From assembly GCF_033406955.1 (NCBI RefSeq), contig NZ_CP137734.1, forward strand, positions 5,890,001 through 5,954,000: a DNA stretch of 64,000 nt, written 5' to 3'. This document shows, piece after piece, positions 1-8,632 of this stretch (position 1 is its first letter; the number at the start of each line of letters is the position of its first letter). The notes beneath the pieces are model-generated. The model was given only the letters and a program-made list of their open reading frames with translations, ran no database searches and was not told where the DNA came from. The DNA comes from Streptomyces violaceoruber (GTDB lineage Bacteria > Actinomycetota > Actinomycetes > Streptomycetales > Streptomycetaceae). A program made the translations under genes and the position numbers.

Positions 1-69
1 GGCCTCGCCCGTTCTGCTGCCACCCGGTGGCGCGGGCGCCGGGTTCTTGGCAGTCACGTCGGTGCTCAT
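1..69 (-). CDS. Sugar ABC transporter permease, N-terminal fragment (cut by left edge)
   Basis: Only the first 23 codons lie in the window: a hydrophilic, Pro-rich N terminus starting with ATG at 67-69. The ATG overlaps the TGA of the ATP-binding gene (ATGA), which is typical of translational coupling inside an ABC operon. ChvE/MmsA-type importers encode the membrane permease directly after the ATPase, so a permease is the expected product. That is inference from position, because no membrane segment is visible in the fragment. Confidence 0.6.
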   Translation of the reverse strand, partial: MSTDVTAKNPAPAPPGGSRTGEA

Positions 70-1616
70 CGTGTTACCTCTTTGTCCTTCGTCATCTGGC
101 GCATCAGCACGTCCTGTGCGGCCTCGGCCCGGGAGAACTCGCCCGTCAGCCGCCCCGCGGCCATGGTGTAGATGCGATCGCACATGCCGAGCAGTTCGGG
201 GAGCTCGGAGGAGATGAAGAGGACCGCCTTGCCTTCGGCGGCCAGCTTGTCGATGACCGTGTAGATCTCGAACTTCGCACCCACGTCGATACCGCGGGTC
301 GGCTCATCCAGGAACAGCACGTCCGGTCCCACGAATATCCACTTGCTGAGGACGACCTTCTGCTGGTTGCCGCCGGACAGCTTGCCCACCCGTTCCGCCA
401 CATTGGGTGTCTTGATGTTCATGGACTCGCGGAACCGCTCGGCGACCATGCGTTCCTCGTGCTCGTCGACGACCCCGCGCCGGGCCACCTTGCCCAGTCC
501 GCTGAGCGAGATGTTGCGACCGATGGTGTCGTCCAGGTTGAGCCCGTAGTGCTTGCGGTCCTCGGTGACGTACGCGATACCGTGCGCGACCGCTTCCGGC
601 ACCGTCTTCGTCCGTATCTCACGGCCGTCCTTGAGAACCGTTCCGCCCGCGTACCGGCCGTAGGTGCGACCGAAGACACTCATCGCGAGTTCGGTGCGGC
701 CGGCTCCCATCAGCCCGGCGATGCCGACGATCTCACCGCGCCGTACGTTGATCGACACTCCGTCGACGACCTTGCGCTGCTGGTCGATCGGATGGTGGAC
801 GGTCCAGTCGCGGATCTCCAGTGCCGGTGCTGCGCCGGCCTCCGCCCGGTGCGGGGTGCGCTCGGGGAAACGGTGGTCGAGGTCGCGGCCGATCATGCCG
901 CTGATGATCCGGTCCTCGGTGGTCTCCCCGTTCTTCACGTCGAGGGTCTCGATGGTGCGGCCGTCCCGGAGGATGGTCACGGAGTCGGCGACCGTGCGGA
1001 TCTCGTTGAGCTTGTGGGAGATGATGATCGAGGTCATCCCCTGCGACTTCAGCTCCAGGATCAGTTCCAGGAGTTTGGCACTGTCCTCGTCGTTGAGCGC
1101 GGCCGTCGGCTCGTCGAGGACGAGTAGCTTCACCTTCTTCGACAACGCCTTGGCAATCTCCACGAGTTGCTGCTTGCCGACGCCGATGTCCGCGACCCGG
1201 GTCTGCGGGTGCTCGTGGAGACCGACTCGGCGCATCAGCTCGGTGGCCCTGCGCAGAGTCTCGTTCCAGCTGATGACGCCGCGCGTCGCCTGCTCGTTGC
1301 CGAGAAAGATGTTCTCCGCGATCGACAGGTACGGCACCAGGGCCAGCTCCTGGTGGATGATCACGATGCCGTGCTGCTCGCTCGCCCGGATGTCCTTGAA
1401 CCGGCAGGTCTCGCCCTCGAAGAGGACGTCTCCCTCGTAACTGCCGTGCGGGTGGACTCCGGAGAGGACCTTCATCAGGGTCGACTTGCCGGCGCCGTTC
1501 TCCCCGCAGATGGCGTGGACCTCGCCCTGGCGAACGGTGAGCGTGACGTCCGACAGCGCTTTGACACCGGGAAAGGTCTTGACGATCGAGCGCATTTCCA
1601 GGACGGGTCCCGCCAT
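66..1616 (-). CDS. mmsA: Multiple-monosaccharide ABC transporter ATP-binding protein
   Basis: A 516-residue double-cassette sugar ATPase of the MmsA/XylG/GguA type, a peripheral membrane protein that powers monosaccharide import. Cassette 1 has a canonical Walker A (GENGAGKST, residues about 38-46) and a Walker B ending [10 protein letters not shown]. Cassette 2 has the degenerate P-loop usual in this family (LMGAGRTE), a signature SGGNQQKV and Walker [10 protein letters not shown] chose the ATG at 1614-1616 over the ATG 15 nt upstream because the protein then begins directly before the first beta-strand of the ABC fold. It lies 32 nt after the binding-protein gene and overlaps the permease start, so the three form one operon. 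Substrate is not readable from sequence. Confidence 0.93.
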   Translation of the reverse strand: MAGPVLEMRSIVKTFPGVKALSDVTLTVRQGEVHAICGENGAGKSTLMKVLSGVHPHGSYEGDVLFEGETCRFKDIRASEQHGIVIIHQELALVPYLSIAENIFLGNEQATRGVISWNETLRRATELMRRVGLHEHPQTRVADIGVGKQQLVEIAKALSKKVKLLVLDEPTAALNDEDSAKLLELILELKSQGMTSIIISHKLNEIRTVADSVTILRDGRTIETLDVKNGETTEDRIISGMIGRDLDHRFPERTPHRAEAGAAPALEIRDWTVHHPIDQQRKVVDGVSINVRRGEIVGIAGLMGAGRTELAMSVFGRTYGRYAGGTVLKDGREIRTKTVPEAVAHGIAYVTEDRKHYGLNLDDTIGRNISLSGLGKVARRGVVDEHEERMVAERFRESMNIKTPNVAERVGKLSGGNQQKVVLSKWIFVGPDVLFLDEPTRGIDVGAKFEIYTVIDKLAAEGKAVLFISSELPELLGMCDRIYTMAAGRLTGEFSRAEAAQDVLMRQMTKDKEVTR

Positions 1617-1648
1617 GGTCGTGCCTTCCAATCCTTGAGGGGGCCCGG

Positions 1649-2758
1649 TTAGTTGAGCTTGTCCGCGGAGTAGTAGCCGCCGTCGACGAGGATCTTCTCC
1701 CAGTTGCTCTTGTCGACGCTGACCGGCTGCAGCAGGTAGGCGGGGACGACCTTGGAGCCGTTGTCGTACGACTTGGTGTCGTTGACCTCGGGCTTCTTGT
1801 CGTTCAGAACCGCGTCGACCATGCTCGCGGCGACCTTGGCGAGCTCGCGCAGGTCCTTGAAGACGGTCTGGGTCTGCTGGCCCGCCTTGATCGACTTCAC
1901 CGAGGCGATCTCGGCGTCCTGGCCGGTGACGACCGGCATGGCCTTGCTGCCGGAGCCGTAGCCGTCCGACTTCAGGGCGGACAGGATGCCGATGGAGATG
2001 CCGTCGTACGGCGAGAGCACCGCGTCGACCCGGGCGCTGCGGTAGCTGGAGGTGAGCAGGTCGTCCATGCGCTTCTGGGCGGTGCCGCCGTCCCAGCGCA
2101 GGGTGGTGACCTGGTTGAGGTCGGTCTGCTTGGAGCGGACGACCAGCTGGCCCTTGTCCATGTACGGCTTCAGGACCTTCATCGCGCCGTTGAAGAAGTA
2201 CCGGGTGTTGTTGTCGTCGTTGGAGCCGGCGAACAGCTCGATGTTGAAGGGGCCCTTCTTGCCCGCCTTCAGGCCGAGCTTGTCGACGATGTAGCCGCCC
2301 TGGAGCTCGCCGACCTTCTCGTTGTCGAACGAGGCGTAGTAGTCGACGTTCTCCGTGCCGAGGATCAGCCGGTCGTAGGAGATGACCGGGATGTCGGCGT
2401 CCTTGGCCTGCTGCATGACGTTGCCGAGGGACTTGTTGTCGATCGCGGCCACGATCAGGGCGTCCACGCCCTGCGTGATCATGTTCTCGATCTGCGAGAC
2501 CTGCTGGTCCGGGTCGTCCTCGCCGAAGACCAGCTTGGTCTTGAAGCCCTTGGCCTTCAGTTCCTTCTCGACGTTGGCGCCGTCGGTGATCCAGCGCTCG
2601 GACGACTTGGTCGGCATCGCGATGCCGACGGTGGCGCCGTCGCTGCCCGACTTGTTCTCCTCGCTGCCACCCTCGCCGCTCTGGCCGCAGGCGGTCAGGG
2701 TGAGGGCGAGCGAGGCGGCCGAGGCTATCGCGGCGAGTGCGGCTCTGCGGTTGCGCAT
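1649..2758 (-). CDS. chvE: ChvE-type sugar-binding lipoprotein of the ABC importer
   Basis: A 369-residue extracellular solute-binding lipoprotein. The N terminus is basic (MRNRR), followed by a hydrophobic stretch and the lipobox LTAC, so Cys near residue 23 should be lipidated. After a Gly/Ser/Glu linker comes a periplasmic-binding-protein type I fold with recognisable ChvE/XylF segments ([49 protein letters not shown]). Three in-frame ATGs lie at 2767, 2764 and 2758. The last gives a standard signal peptide and good spacing from AAGG. It is first of the three transporter genes. ChvE-type proteins bind aldoses such as glucose, galactose, arabinose or xylose; the neighbouring dehydratase suggests a galactose- or acid-sugar-like substrate here. 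Confidence 0.92.
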   Translation of the reverse strand: MRNRRAALAAIASAASLALTLTACGQSGEGGSEENKSGSDGATVGIAMPTKSSERWITDGANVEKELKAKGFKTKLVFGEDDPDQQVSQIENMITQGVDALIVAAIDNKSLGNVMQQAKDADIPVISYDRLILGTENVDYYASFDNEKVGELQGGYIVDKLGLKAGKKGPFNIELFAGSNDDNNTRYFFNGAMKVLKPYMDKGQLVVRSKQTDLNQVTTLRWDGGTAQKRMDDLLTSSYRSARVDAVLSPYDGISIGILSALKSDGYGSGSKAMPVVTGQDAEIASVKSIKAGQQTQTVFKDLRELAKVAASMVDAVLNDKKPEVNDTKSYDNGSKVVPAYLLQPVSVDKSNWEKILVDGGYYSADKLN

Positions 2759-2852
2759 GGTCATCATCCTTGAGGTGAGGGCTGGGCGGCGAGGCAGGTG
2801 TGTGGGATTGTGCGCGGTCGTGTCGTCTTTTGAGAAGGGAGTTTCCGGAACG

Positions 2853-3824
2853 TTATGACGAGATCTCGAACCGGTTGAGCGGACCCGGCAGCCGGGTGCC
2901 GAGCGGCGCCATGTCGCCGTCCGCCCCGTGCCGGGCGAGCAGATCGAGGGCGAGCCGACCGCGGCGCACCCGCTCCTTCGCGGTGGCCAGCGTGAGTTCC
3001 CGCAGGTGATGGCCGTACGGATAGATCCCGGGCGCCTTGGACAGGCCGAACTTCAGGTACAGCGGGGCGCCGCGCCGGACCAGCTCGGCGACCTCGTACA
3101 TGCGGACATAGCCGCCGAGGTCGTCGGGAGCCTCGATGTACATGTCCATCGGCGCGGCCGAAACCCGCCGTATTTCGGTCAGGTGATCCGGCGTCAGATC
3201 GCTGGGCACGTTGATGGAGTCGGCGCCGAGCCGCTCGTAGACCGCGTACGAGGCCGGGTTGACCGGACCGACGAGCGCGGAGAGCTTGAGCGTGGTGTCG
3301 GCGGGGAGGATGCCGGCCGCACGGGCCCGGTGCAGCGTCCACAGCACGCCCTCGTCGGCGACCAGCAGGCACTTGACGCCCAGCTCGCTCGCCCGCACGG
3401 CGTCCTCGACGCACCCGGCGACCGCGGCGTGGCCGCGCGCCCTCAGGCCCGCGCCGCCCGAGTCGGTCCGGGTGGAGCCGCCGATGTCCCAGGTGCCGCG
3501 CGGGCCGGTGAACAGGCAGAGCTCGATGTCGCGTTCGGCGGTGGCCTCGACCATCTCGGTGATCTCGGCGTCGGTCAGCATCCACACGCCGCTGCCCTGG
3601 CTGATCCGGTGGATCGGCACGTCGAGGCGCGAGGACTCCTTGAGCACCACCCCCAGCGCCTCCGGACCCTCGCAGGACGGGATCTCGGTGCGCCAGCGGC
3701 CGCCGCCCGGGAAGGAGTGCGGCGAGGCGTCGGCGGGGTCGGGGGCGGGCGCGGCCAGGCCGAGGGCGGTGAGGGCCTGCTCGCCGGGCCTGCGTGCGGC
3801 GGCCGTGGCGGGAGCGTCGGTCAC
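2853..3824 (-). CDS. U32 peptidase-like TIM-barrel protein of unknown function
   Basis: A 323-residue cytoplasmic protein with no signal or membrane segment. The alternating beta/alpha pattern and segments such as [38 protein letters not shown] and [13 protein letters not shown] resemble the U32-like barrel proteins found beside sugar-acid pathways in actinomycetes; I cannot name a reaction. The start is GTG at 3824 with an AAGGA box 8 nt upstream. The gene lies between the dehydrogenase and the binding-protein gene on the same strand, 94 nt before the latter, so it probably belongs to the catabolic unit. A TTCGATATGTCG motif sits 17 nt before the start and matches two sites before the dehydratase gene. 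A lyase or isomerase role is possible but untested. Confidence 0.6.
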   Translation of the reverse strand: MTDAPATAAARRPGEQALTALGLAAPAPDPADASPHSFPGGGRWRTEIPSCEGPEALGVVLKESSRLDVPIHRISQGSGVWMLTDAEITEMVEATAERDIELCLFTGPRGTWDIGGSTRTDSGGAGLRARGHAAVAGCVEDAVRASELGVKCLLVADEGVLWTLHRARAAGILPADTTLKLSALVGPVNPASYAVYERLGADSINVPSDLTPDHLTEIRRVSAAPMDMYIEAPDDLGGYVRMYEVAELVRRGAPLYLKFGLSKAPGIYPYGHHLRELTLATAKERVRRGRLALDLLARHGADGDMAPLGTRLPGPLNRFEISS

Positions 3825-3840
3825 AAGCGTTCCTTAGTGT

Positions 3841-3852
3841 TCGATATGTCGG
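3841..3852. promoter_or_regulatory. Candidate operator TTCGATATGTCG upstream of the U32-like gene
   Basis: This 12-mer lies 17 nt upstream of the GTG at 3824. It matches the pattern TTCGAWATKTYG shared with two sites before the dehydratase gene at 6160 and 6179. Its closeness to the ribosome-binding site suggests a repressor site. The regulator is not in the window. Confidence 0.45.
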
Positions 3853-3959
3853 ACGAAGTTCGCGGCCGTGGGCGTGGGTGGCGTGGGCACGCGACGTCCG
3901 TTCCGGTGGGTGTACGCCGGTGCGGAGGCCGTCAGGTCGCCCCCGCACCGGCGTACGGC

Positions 3960-4976
3960 TCAGGGGAGGGCGTCCGGGCGCAGCAGCACCTTGCCGACCT
4001 TCGGGTCGCCGGAGCCCACCAGCTCGATGGCCTCCGAGAACTCCGCGAGCGGCAGCTCGTGCGTCACCAGCGGCCGCGGGTCGAGCAGACCGGCCGCGAA
4101 GACCCGCACCGTGTGCGCCCAGGCGTCCGGCGGCGCCCCGAAGACGGTGTGCACCTCCAGCTGCCGTACGACCAGGTCGGTCGGGTCGAGGCCGCCGGCG
4201 CCCGGCGCCGGGATGCCGGTCAGCACCAGGCGCCCGCCCCGGCGCAGCAGCGCGGCGGCCGTACGCGCGGCGTCCGCGGACCCGGCGGTCTCGATCACGA
4301 CGTCGAAGTCGTCCGTCAGCGGCCGGTCCTTGGTCCGGAAGTCCGTCGCGCCGAACTGTCGCGACAGCGCCTCCCGGTCCCCGCGCGTACCGACGACCAG
4401 CAGCTCGGCGGGGGAGGCGGCGCGCAGGAACTGCACGGCGAACATGCCGAGCGTGCCCGTGCCGACCACGGCGACGCGCTCGCCCGGCCGGGCGTTCGCC
4501 TTCAGCGCGGCGGCGGCGATGCAGGCCGCGGGCTCCAGCAGGGCGGCCGCGGTGAGATCGGCGTCGTCGGGCAGGGCGTGCAGCAGCCGGGCGGGCAGAG
4601 TCAGCGTCGGGGCCATGGCGCCCGGCTGGGTGAACCCGGTCTCCTCGTACCCGGCCGTGCACAGCGTCGTCTCGCCCGCGTGACAGCGGTCGCACACCTG
4701 GCAGTTGCGGAAGCCCTCGCCCACCACCTTCCGGCCGACGAGCGAGCCCGGCACCCCGGCGCCGACCCGCTCCACGGTCCCGGACCACTCGTGCCCGGGG
4801 GTGAGCGGGTAACGCACGTACCCCTCGGGCCGGTTGCCCTGGTAGACCTCGCGGTCGCTGCCGCAGATCCCGGCGGCGTGCACCCGCACCAGCGCCTCGC
4901 CGGGCCCCGGTTCACCCGGCTCGTGCGGCACGAGCCGGTGCACCCCCGGCGCCTCGACGACGACGGCGCCGCTCAT
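3960..4976 (-). CDS. Zinc-dependent alcohol dehydrogenase (MDR family)
   Basis: A 338-residue medium-chain dehydrogenase that probably oxidises a sugar-alcohol or sugar-acid intermediate with NAD(P). Catalytic zinc ligands are visible as Cys38 (GICGSD) and His62-Glu63 (GHEW). The four structural-zinc cysteines are Cys92, Cys95, Cys98 and Cys106. The nucleotide-binding Rossmann segment is VAVVGTGTLGMFAVQ. The ATG at 4976 overlaps the dehydratase stop (ATGA), so the two are translationally coupled. An open frame continues upstream of this ATG but is only dehydratase antisense-frame DNA. Its nearest functional relatives would be threonine/sorbitol/galactitol-type dehydrogenases; the exact substrate is unknown. 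Confidence 0.85.
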   Translation of the reverse strand: MSGAVVVEAPGVHRLVPHEPGEPGPGEALVRVHAAGICGSDREVYQGNRPEGYVRYPLTPGHEWSGTVERVGAGVPGSLVGRKVVGEGFRNCQVCDRCHAGETTLCTAGYEETGFTQPGAMAPTLTLPARLLHALPDDADLTAAALLEPAACIAAAALKANARPGERVAVVGTGTLGMFAVQFLRAASPAELLVVGTRGDREALSRQFGATDFRTKDRPLTDDFDVVIETAGSADAARTAAALLRRGGRLVLTGIPAPGAGGLDPTDLVVRQLEVHTVFGAPPDAWAHTVRVFAAGLLDPRPLVTHELPLAEFSEAIELVGSGDPKVGKVLLRPDALP

Positions 4977-6139
4977 GCCCCGGTCCCCTTGGGGGCCCGC
5001 TTCTCCCAGCCCTCGGCCCACAGGTCGAACCGGGCCTGCTGCTGCGGGAACTCGGCCGCCGCGTCGGTGTCCAGCTCGACGCCGAGACCGGGCGCGTCGG
5101 AGAGGTGGAAGCACCCGTCCTCCGGGTCCACCCGCGGCGCCCCCTTCACGACCTTCTTGATCTCCGCGTCGGCGAAGTCGTTGAAGTGCTCGAGGATCTT
5201 GAAGTTCGGGGAGGTGAACCCGACCTGGAGGGAGGCCGCCGTGAGCACGGGCCCGCCGACGTTGTGCGGGGCGACCAGCGTGTAGTGCGTCTCGGCGGTC
5301 GCGGCCAGCTTCCGGGTCTCCCAGATGCCGCCGATGTGGCCGACGTCGGGCTGGATGACGTCCACCGACTGGTCCTCGAACAGCTCGCGGAACTCGATCC
5401 GGTCGTGGATGCGCTCACCGGTGGCGACCGGGATGTCGACCTTCTCGGCGACCTTCCTCAGCGCCTTGAGGTTCTCCGGCGGGACGGGCTCCTCCAGCCA
5501 GGCAGGCCTGAACGGCGCGAGTTCGCGCGCGAGCCGGACGGCGGTGGAGGGCGAGAACCGGCCGTGCATCTCCAGCATGAGCTCGGCGTCGGGCCCGATG
5601 GCGTCCCGCACGGCCTCGATCAGCGACACCGCGTAGTTCGTCTGCTGCTGGTCCAGCTCGAAGTGCCCGGTGCCGAACGGGTCGATCTTCAGCGCCCGGT
5701 ACCCGCGCTCCATGACCCCCTGCGCGGCCTTGTGGTACGCCTCCGGCGTCCGCTCGGTGGTGTACCACCCGTTGGCGTACGCCTTGACCTTGTCGGTGAC
5801 CTTCCCGCCCAGCAGCTGCCACACCGGGACACCGAGGGCCTTGCCCTTGATGTCCCAGCACGCCATCTCGACGACCGCGATGCCGGACATCACGATCTCG
5901 CCCGCGCGGCCGTAGTCGCCGTACTTCATGCGGCGGACCAGGTCCTCGACAGCGAACGGGTCGGAACCGACAATGTGGTTGGCCTCGGCCTCCTTCAGGT
6001 AGCCGAGGAGAGCGTCGGTGTGCCCCAGCATCCGGGTCTCGCCGACTCCGGTGAGGCCCTCGTCGGTGTGCACCTGGACGTAGGTCAGGTTGCGCCACGG
6101 CGTCCCGACCACGTGTGTGCTGATTCCGGTGATGCGCAC
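4973..6139 (-). CDS. Enolase-superfamily sugar-acid dehydratase (galactonate dehydratase-like)
   Basis: A 388-residue member of the mandelate racemase/muconate-lactonizing family. It is a magnesium-dependent cytoplasmic enzyme that abstracts a proton alpha to a carboxylate. Segments expected for the barrel active site are visible in order: ALKIDPFG (general base strand), LMLEMHGRF and LEEPVPPE (metal ligands), VATGER, VIQPDVGHIGG and VAPHNVGGP. The combination resembles D-galactonate/gluconate-type dehydratases, but subfamily and substrate need comparison. Start is GTG at 6139 with AAGGG 8 nt upstream. It is the first gene of the catabolic run and is coupled to the alcohol dehydrogenase. Two candidate operators lie just upstream. 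Together with the sugar importer it suggests uptake and dehydration of an aldonic acid or its sugar. Confidence 0.82.
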   Translation of the reverse strand: MRITGISTHVVGTPWRNLTYVQVHTDEGLTGVGETRMLGHTDALLGYLKEAEANHIVGSDPFAVEDLVRRMKYGDYGRAGEIVMSGIAVVEMACWDIKGKALGVPVWQLLGGKVTDKVKAYANGWYTTERTPEAYHKAAQGVMERGYRALKIDPFGTGHFELDQQQTNYAVSLIEAVRDAIGPDAELMLEMHGRFSPSTAVRLARELAPFRPAWLEEPVPPENLKALRKVAEKVDIPVATGERIHDRIEFRELFEDQSVDVIQPDVGHIGGIWETRKLAATAETHYTLVAPHNVGGPVLTAASLQVGFTSPNFKILEHFNDFADAEIKKVVKGAPRVDPEDGCFHLSDAPGLGVELDTDAAAEFPQQQARFDLWAEGWEKRAPKGTGA

Positions 6140-6159
6140 GGCGGCTGCCCTTCACTGTG

Positions 6160-6190
6160 TTCGATATTTCGTCACTCGTTCGAAATGTTG
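6160..6190. promoter_or_regulatory. Tandem candidate operators before the dehydratase gene
   Basis: Two related 12-mers, TTCGATATTTCG (6160-6171) and TTCGAAATGTTG (6179-6190), begin 19 nt apart, 21 nt upstream of the dehydratase GTG. A third copy precedes the U32-like gene at 3841. Spacing near two helical turns and repetition at two promoters of one pathway suggest a shared IclR-, LacI- or GntR-type regulator. Confidence 0.5.
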
Positions 6191-6353
6191 GCGTGACAGT
6201 AAGGACGAGGTGGTGGGAGTGTCAATGGGTCGGACACATAACGGTTTCGGCAGTTTCACGGGTGGGGGAGAGGCGCCCTCGCCCGCTTCCCCACACAACT
6301 TTCACAGTGGCCTCTAGGAACGCACCCTTCCCGGAACTTAACCTTCCCGCGTC

Positions 6354-7103
6354 ATGGACTACTGCCACCCGTGCCGACGGCACCTCAACGGCGCCCTCGC
6401 CTGCCCGGGCTGCGGCACGCCCTGCCACGAACTCCCAGCGCCGGAGGGCCATCTGACGGCAGGTGAGAAGAACCCGGCCCGGCCTGCGCGCGACGCGGCG
6501 GCGGACGCCGAGACCCCCGAGGAAGCCCTCGACGAGGGTGGGGACGCGGGTGCGGACGACGCCGCTCCCGGCGGCCGGTCCAGCCGCCGGGACCGCAAGG
6601 CCGCCGCCCACCGCAGGCGCCGCCGCCGCACCCTGCTCGTCGCCGCGGGCTTCGTCCTGGCGGCCGGGGGACTGAGCCTGGCCGAACTCGGCATGGACGC
6701 CCCGCACTCCCCGGAGAAACCGGCCGCCGCGGGCGGCGAGACGACGGACGGCGAGGCGACCAGGGAGGTGGGCGAGGCGTCGGCGGTCCCGGTCGGCGAC
6801 GCCCCGGCAGCGACCACGACCACGACCTCGGGCACGCCGTCCCCCGGCGCATCGGCGTCGACAACGGTGTCGGCGTCCGCGTCGGAGTCCCCGGAGGCCA
6901 CGGAGTCCCCGACGGCGACCGGGCCGGACTCCCCGTCGGCCTCCAGCCCTTCCTCCCCCGGCCCCACCGGTCCCGCTGACCCGGGCCCGTCCGCCCCCGA
7001 GTCCGACGACGATCCGCCTCCCACGACGACCCCCTCCCCGCCGGAGCCCCCGGACCCGACCCCGACGGAAACCTGCGACCGCTTCCTGTGGTGGTGCACG
7101 TAA
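6354..7103 (+). CDS. SCO2400-type zinc-ribbon membrane protein
   Basis: A 249-residue protein. It opens with a compact zinc-ribbon-like motif, CHPC near residues 4-7 and CPGCGTPC near residues 18-25. An acidic linker, an Arg-rich patch (RRRRRR), a single hydrophobic segment (LLVAAGFVLAAGGLSLAELG, near residue 90-110) and a long Ser/Thr/Pro-rich tail follow. The last residues are CDRFLWWCT. This is the layout of the family that annotation pipelines name after S. coelicolor SCO2400. The N terminus should be cytoplasmic, with the low-complexity tail crossing the cell wall. It is divergent from the dehydratase gene and tail-to-tail with the acetyltransferase gene. Function is unknown. The same architecture recurs at 62444-63685 with a peptidoglycan-binding domain added. 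Confidence 0.75.
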   Translation: MDYCHPCRRHLNGALACPGCGTPCHELPAPEGHLTAGEKNPARPARDAAADAETPEEALDEGGDAGADDAAPGGRSSRRDRKAAAHRRRRRRTLLVAAGFVLAAGGLSLAELGMDAPHSPEKPAAAGGETTDGEATREVGEASAVPVGDAPAATTTTTSGTPSPGASASTTVSASASESPEATESPTATGPDSPSASSPSSPGPTGPADPGPSAPESDDDPPPTTTPSPPEPPDPTPTETCDRFLWWCT

Positions 7104-7115
7104 GAACCCACCCCT

Positions 7116-7997
7116 TCATCGACGCGCCGGCGGGGCGAACCGGTACCCGGCGAAGTCGGCGACGTGGACATACCCGATGCGCCGGTAGAGGGCGTTGCTG
7201 GTGGGGTTGTCCGGGTCCGTGAACAGGACGACGTCCGTCGCCCCCGCGGCCAGCGCGGCGCCGCTCACCTCGACCGTCACGGCTCCGGCGTAGCCGCGGC
7301 CGCGAAGGTGGGCCGGGGTGTAGACGGGGTCCACCCGGACCATGCCGCCGACGGCCGGGGTCGCGGCCGCCATCGCCACGGGGGTGCCCTGCGGGGTCTC
7401 CCACAACGTGAAGTGCCGGTCGCCGAAGCGCGAGTCGTCCCAGGAGCCGGCGTCGATCAGGTCGATGGAGTGCTGCTCCCCGACGTCCACGCAGAACTCA
7501 CGGCACCAGCGCACGACGTGCGCACGGTCCTTGCCGCTCGTGCGGCGCCCCCGGCCTTCCGGGGACGGCCGCGGCGCGGTGAGCGTGCCGAGACGGTAGA
7601 GATGCGTCCGCCAGAAGAGCTCCGGAACCGCGCCCGTGTGCCGCCGCCACGACTCGGCGAAAGCACCGGCGGTGTCGCGGTCCGCGACGACGTTGGCGGG
7701 GGAGTGGCCGAGGCCTGCCAGACGGGCGGCGAGGGCGTCGGTCTGCTCCGCGGAGAGGGGCGTGAGGCCCAGCCGACCGCGCGGAGTGAGATAGAAGACC
7801 GCACGCACCTCGCCGCCTGCCTCGAGCCGGCCGAAGACACCGGCCTCGGCGTCCTGCTCGGCCGCCCCGCGGCTCCGCAGTTTCTCGATGTCCGTCAGCG
7901 CCGTGTTGTGCAGGGCGGGACGCGAGGACAGGAAACCGCCGGCCCGGCCGAGGAAGCCGTCGACGTCGTGAGTGGGATACCAGTCGTCCGGAAGCAT
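7116..7997 (-). CDS. GNAT family N-acetyltransferase
   Basis: A 293-residue protein whose C-terminal half is a GNAT fold. VRVDPVYTPAHLRGRGYAG contains the acetyl-CoA pyrophosphate-binding motif (LRGRGYA), followed by GATDVVLFTDPDNPTSNALYRRIGY, which is motif B with the N-x-x-S-x-x-L-Y-x-x-x-G-F/Y pattern. The N-terminal half is divergent and may be a degenerate second GNAT domain, as in tandem GNATs. The gene ends 13 nt from the SCO2400-type gene, tail to tail. The acceptor substrate cannot be inferred. No clear Shine-Dalgarno precedes the ATG at 7997, so the start is less certain than the family call. Confidence 0.82.
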   Translation of the reverse strand: MLPDDWYPTHDVDGFLGRAGGFLSSRPALHNTALTDIEKLRSRGAAEQDAEAGVFGRLEAGGEVRAVFYLTPRGRLGLTPLSAEQTDALAARLAGLGHSPANVVADRDTAGAFAESWRRHTGAVPELFWRTHLYRLGTLTAPRPSPEGRGRRTSGKDRAHVVRWCREFCVDVGEQHSIDLIDAGSWDDSRFGDRHFTLWETPQGTPVAMAAATPAVGGMVRVDPVYTPAHLRGRGYAGAVTVEVSGAALAAGATDVVLFTDPDNPTSNALYRRIGYVHVADFAGYRFAPPARR

Positions 7998-8057
7998 GCC
8001 GCATGATCCCAGGCCGCGCGGACGGCGACGCCGGATCGGTTCGGGACGCGGTGGCGG

Positions 8058-8513
8058 TCAGCCCTCCGGCGAGCCCTCACCGACCATCAGCCGCAGCGCG
8101 TCCCGCAGTGCCACCCGCTCCCCCTCCGAAAGGCCGGCGAGCGGCTCCCGGGCGAACCGCAGTGACTCCCGCAGCCCCCGGGCCACCCGGCGTCCCTCTT
8201 CCGTCGCCGCCGCGACCTTCACCCGGCGGTCGCCGGGGTCGGGGCGGCGCTCGACCAGGCCCCGCGCCTCCAGCCGGTCCACGATCCCCGTGACGTTCGA
8301 CGGCTCGCACTTCAGCTTCTGGGCCAGCTTCCGCATCGGCAGCGGCTCCAGTGACAGCAGGCTCAGCAGCTTGGCCTGCGCCCCGGTCAGGGCGCGCTCC
8401 GCCGCCGCCTCCTCGTAGTCCGCGTGGAAGCGGGCCACGACCTCGCCGATCAGTTCGACGACTTCAAGGGTGAGAGCGTCGGGTCGGCGCGTGGTGTCGC
8501 GTGGTGTGGCCAT
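8058..8513 (-). CDS. MarR family transcriptional regulator
   Basis: A 151-residue winged-helix regulator. The DNA-binding core reads AKLLSLLSLEPLPMRKLAQKLKCEPSNVTGIVDRLEARGLVERRPDPGDRRVKVAA, with recognition helix SNVTGIVDRLEARG and the wing carrying the conserved D-x-R (DRRV). I chose the ATG at 8513 over that at 8531. It is transcribed away from an NADP-dependent oxidoreductase gene 120 nt away. Two near-perfect palindromes sit in the shared intergenic region, so autoregulation and control of the oxidoreductase are likely. It lacks the N-terminal sensing Cys typical of OhrR, so I do not call it the regulator of the nearby ohr gene. Confidence 0.88.
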   Translation of the reverse strand: MATPRDTTRRPDALTLEVVELIGEVVARFHADYEEAAAERALTGAQAKLLSLLSLEPLPMRKLAQKLKCEPSNVTGIVDRLEARGLVERRPDPGDRRVKVAAATEEGRRVARGLRESLRFAREPLAGLSEGERVALRDALRLMVGEGSPEG

Positions 8514-8542
8514 GGAATCCAGGGTACCCATTTGTTTGACAA

Positions 8543-8557
8543 GCTGAAATGTTCAGC
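8543..8557. promoter_or_regulatory. Palindrome GCTGAA-N3-TTCAGC, candidate MarR operator 1
   Basis: Perfect 6-bp arms around ATG in the 119-nt divergent region between the marR-type gene and the NADP oxidoreductase gene. Its size and position fit a MarR dimer site. It lies 30 nt from the MarR start at 8513. Confidence 0.6.
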
Positions 8558-8565
8558 CGCATGGT

Positions 8566-8584
8566 TGTTTCAGAGCATGAAACA
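8566..8584. promoter_or_regulatory. Palindrome TGTTTCA-N5-TGAAACA, candidate MarR operator 2
   Basis: Perfect 7-bp arms with spacer GAGCA, centred 25 nt from the first palindrome and 58 nt from the oxidoreductase ATG. The two palindromes share TGAA/TTCA half-site cores, consistent with two bound dimers of one regulator. Confidence 0.65.
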
Positions 8585-8632
8585 TTCTCGGCGGCCCGGC
8601 CAAGTCCGAGCAAGCCCCAGGAAAGGTGCCCC

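Noticed and set aside
2841-2852. TTCCGGAA dyad between the U32-like and binding-protein genes
   Set aside because: An 8-bp palindrome of common GC content; weaker than the TTCGAWATKTYG motif and not repeated.
2764-4788. Very long Arg/Gly-rich frames across the sugar cluster
   Set aside because: They overlap the well-formed U32-like and dehydrogenase genes in another phase, have low-complexity GC-driven composition and match no family.
8058-8513. MarR gene as OhrR, regulator of the nearby ohr
   Set aside because: It lacks the conserved N-terminal sensing Cys and is divergent from another gene with its own palindromes.
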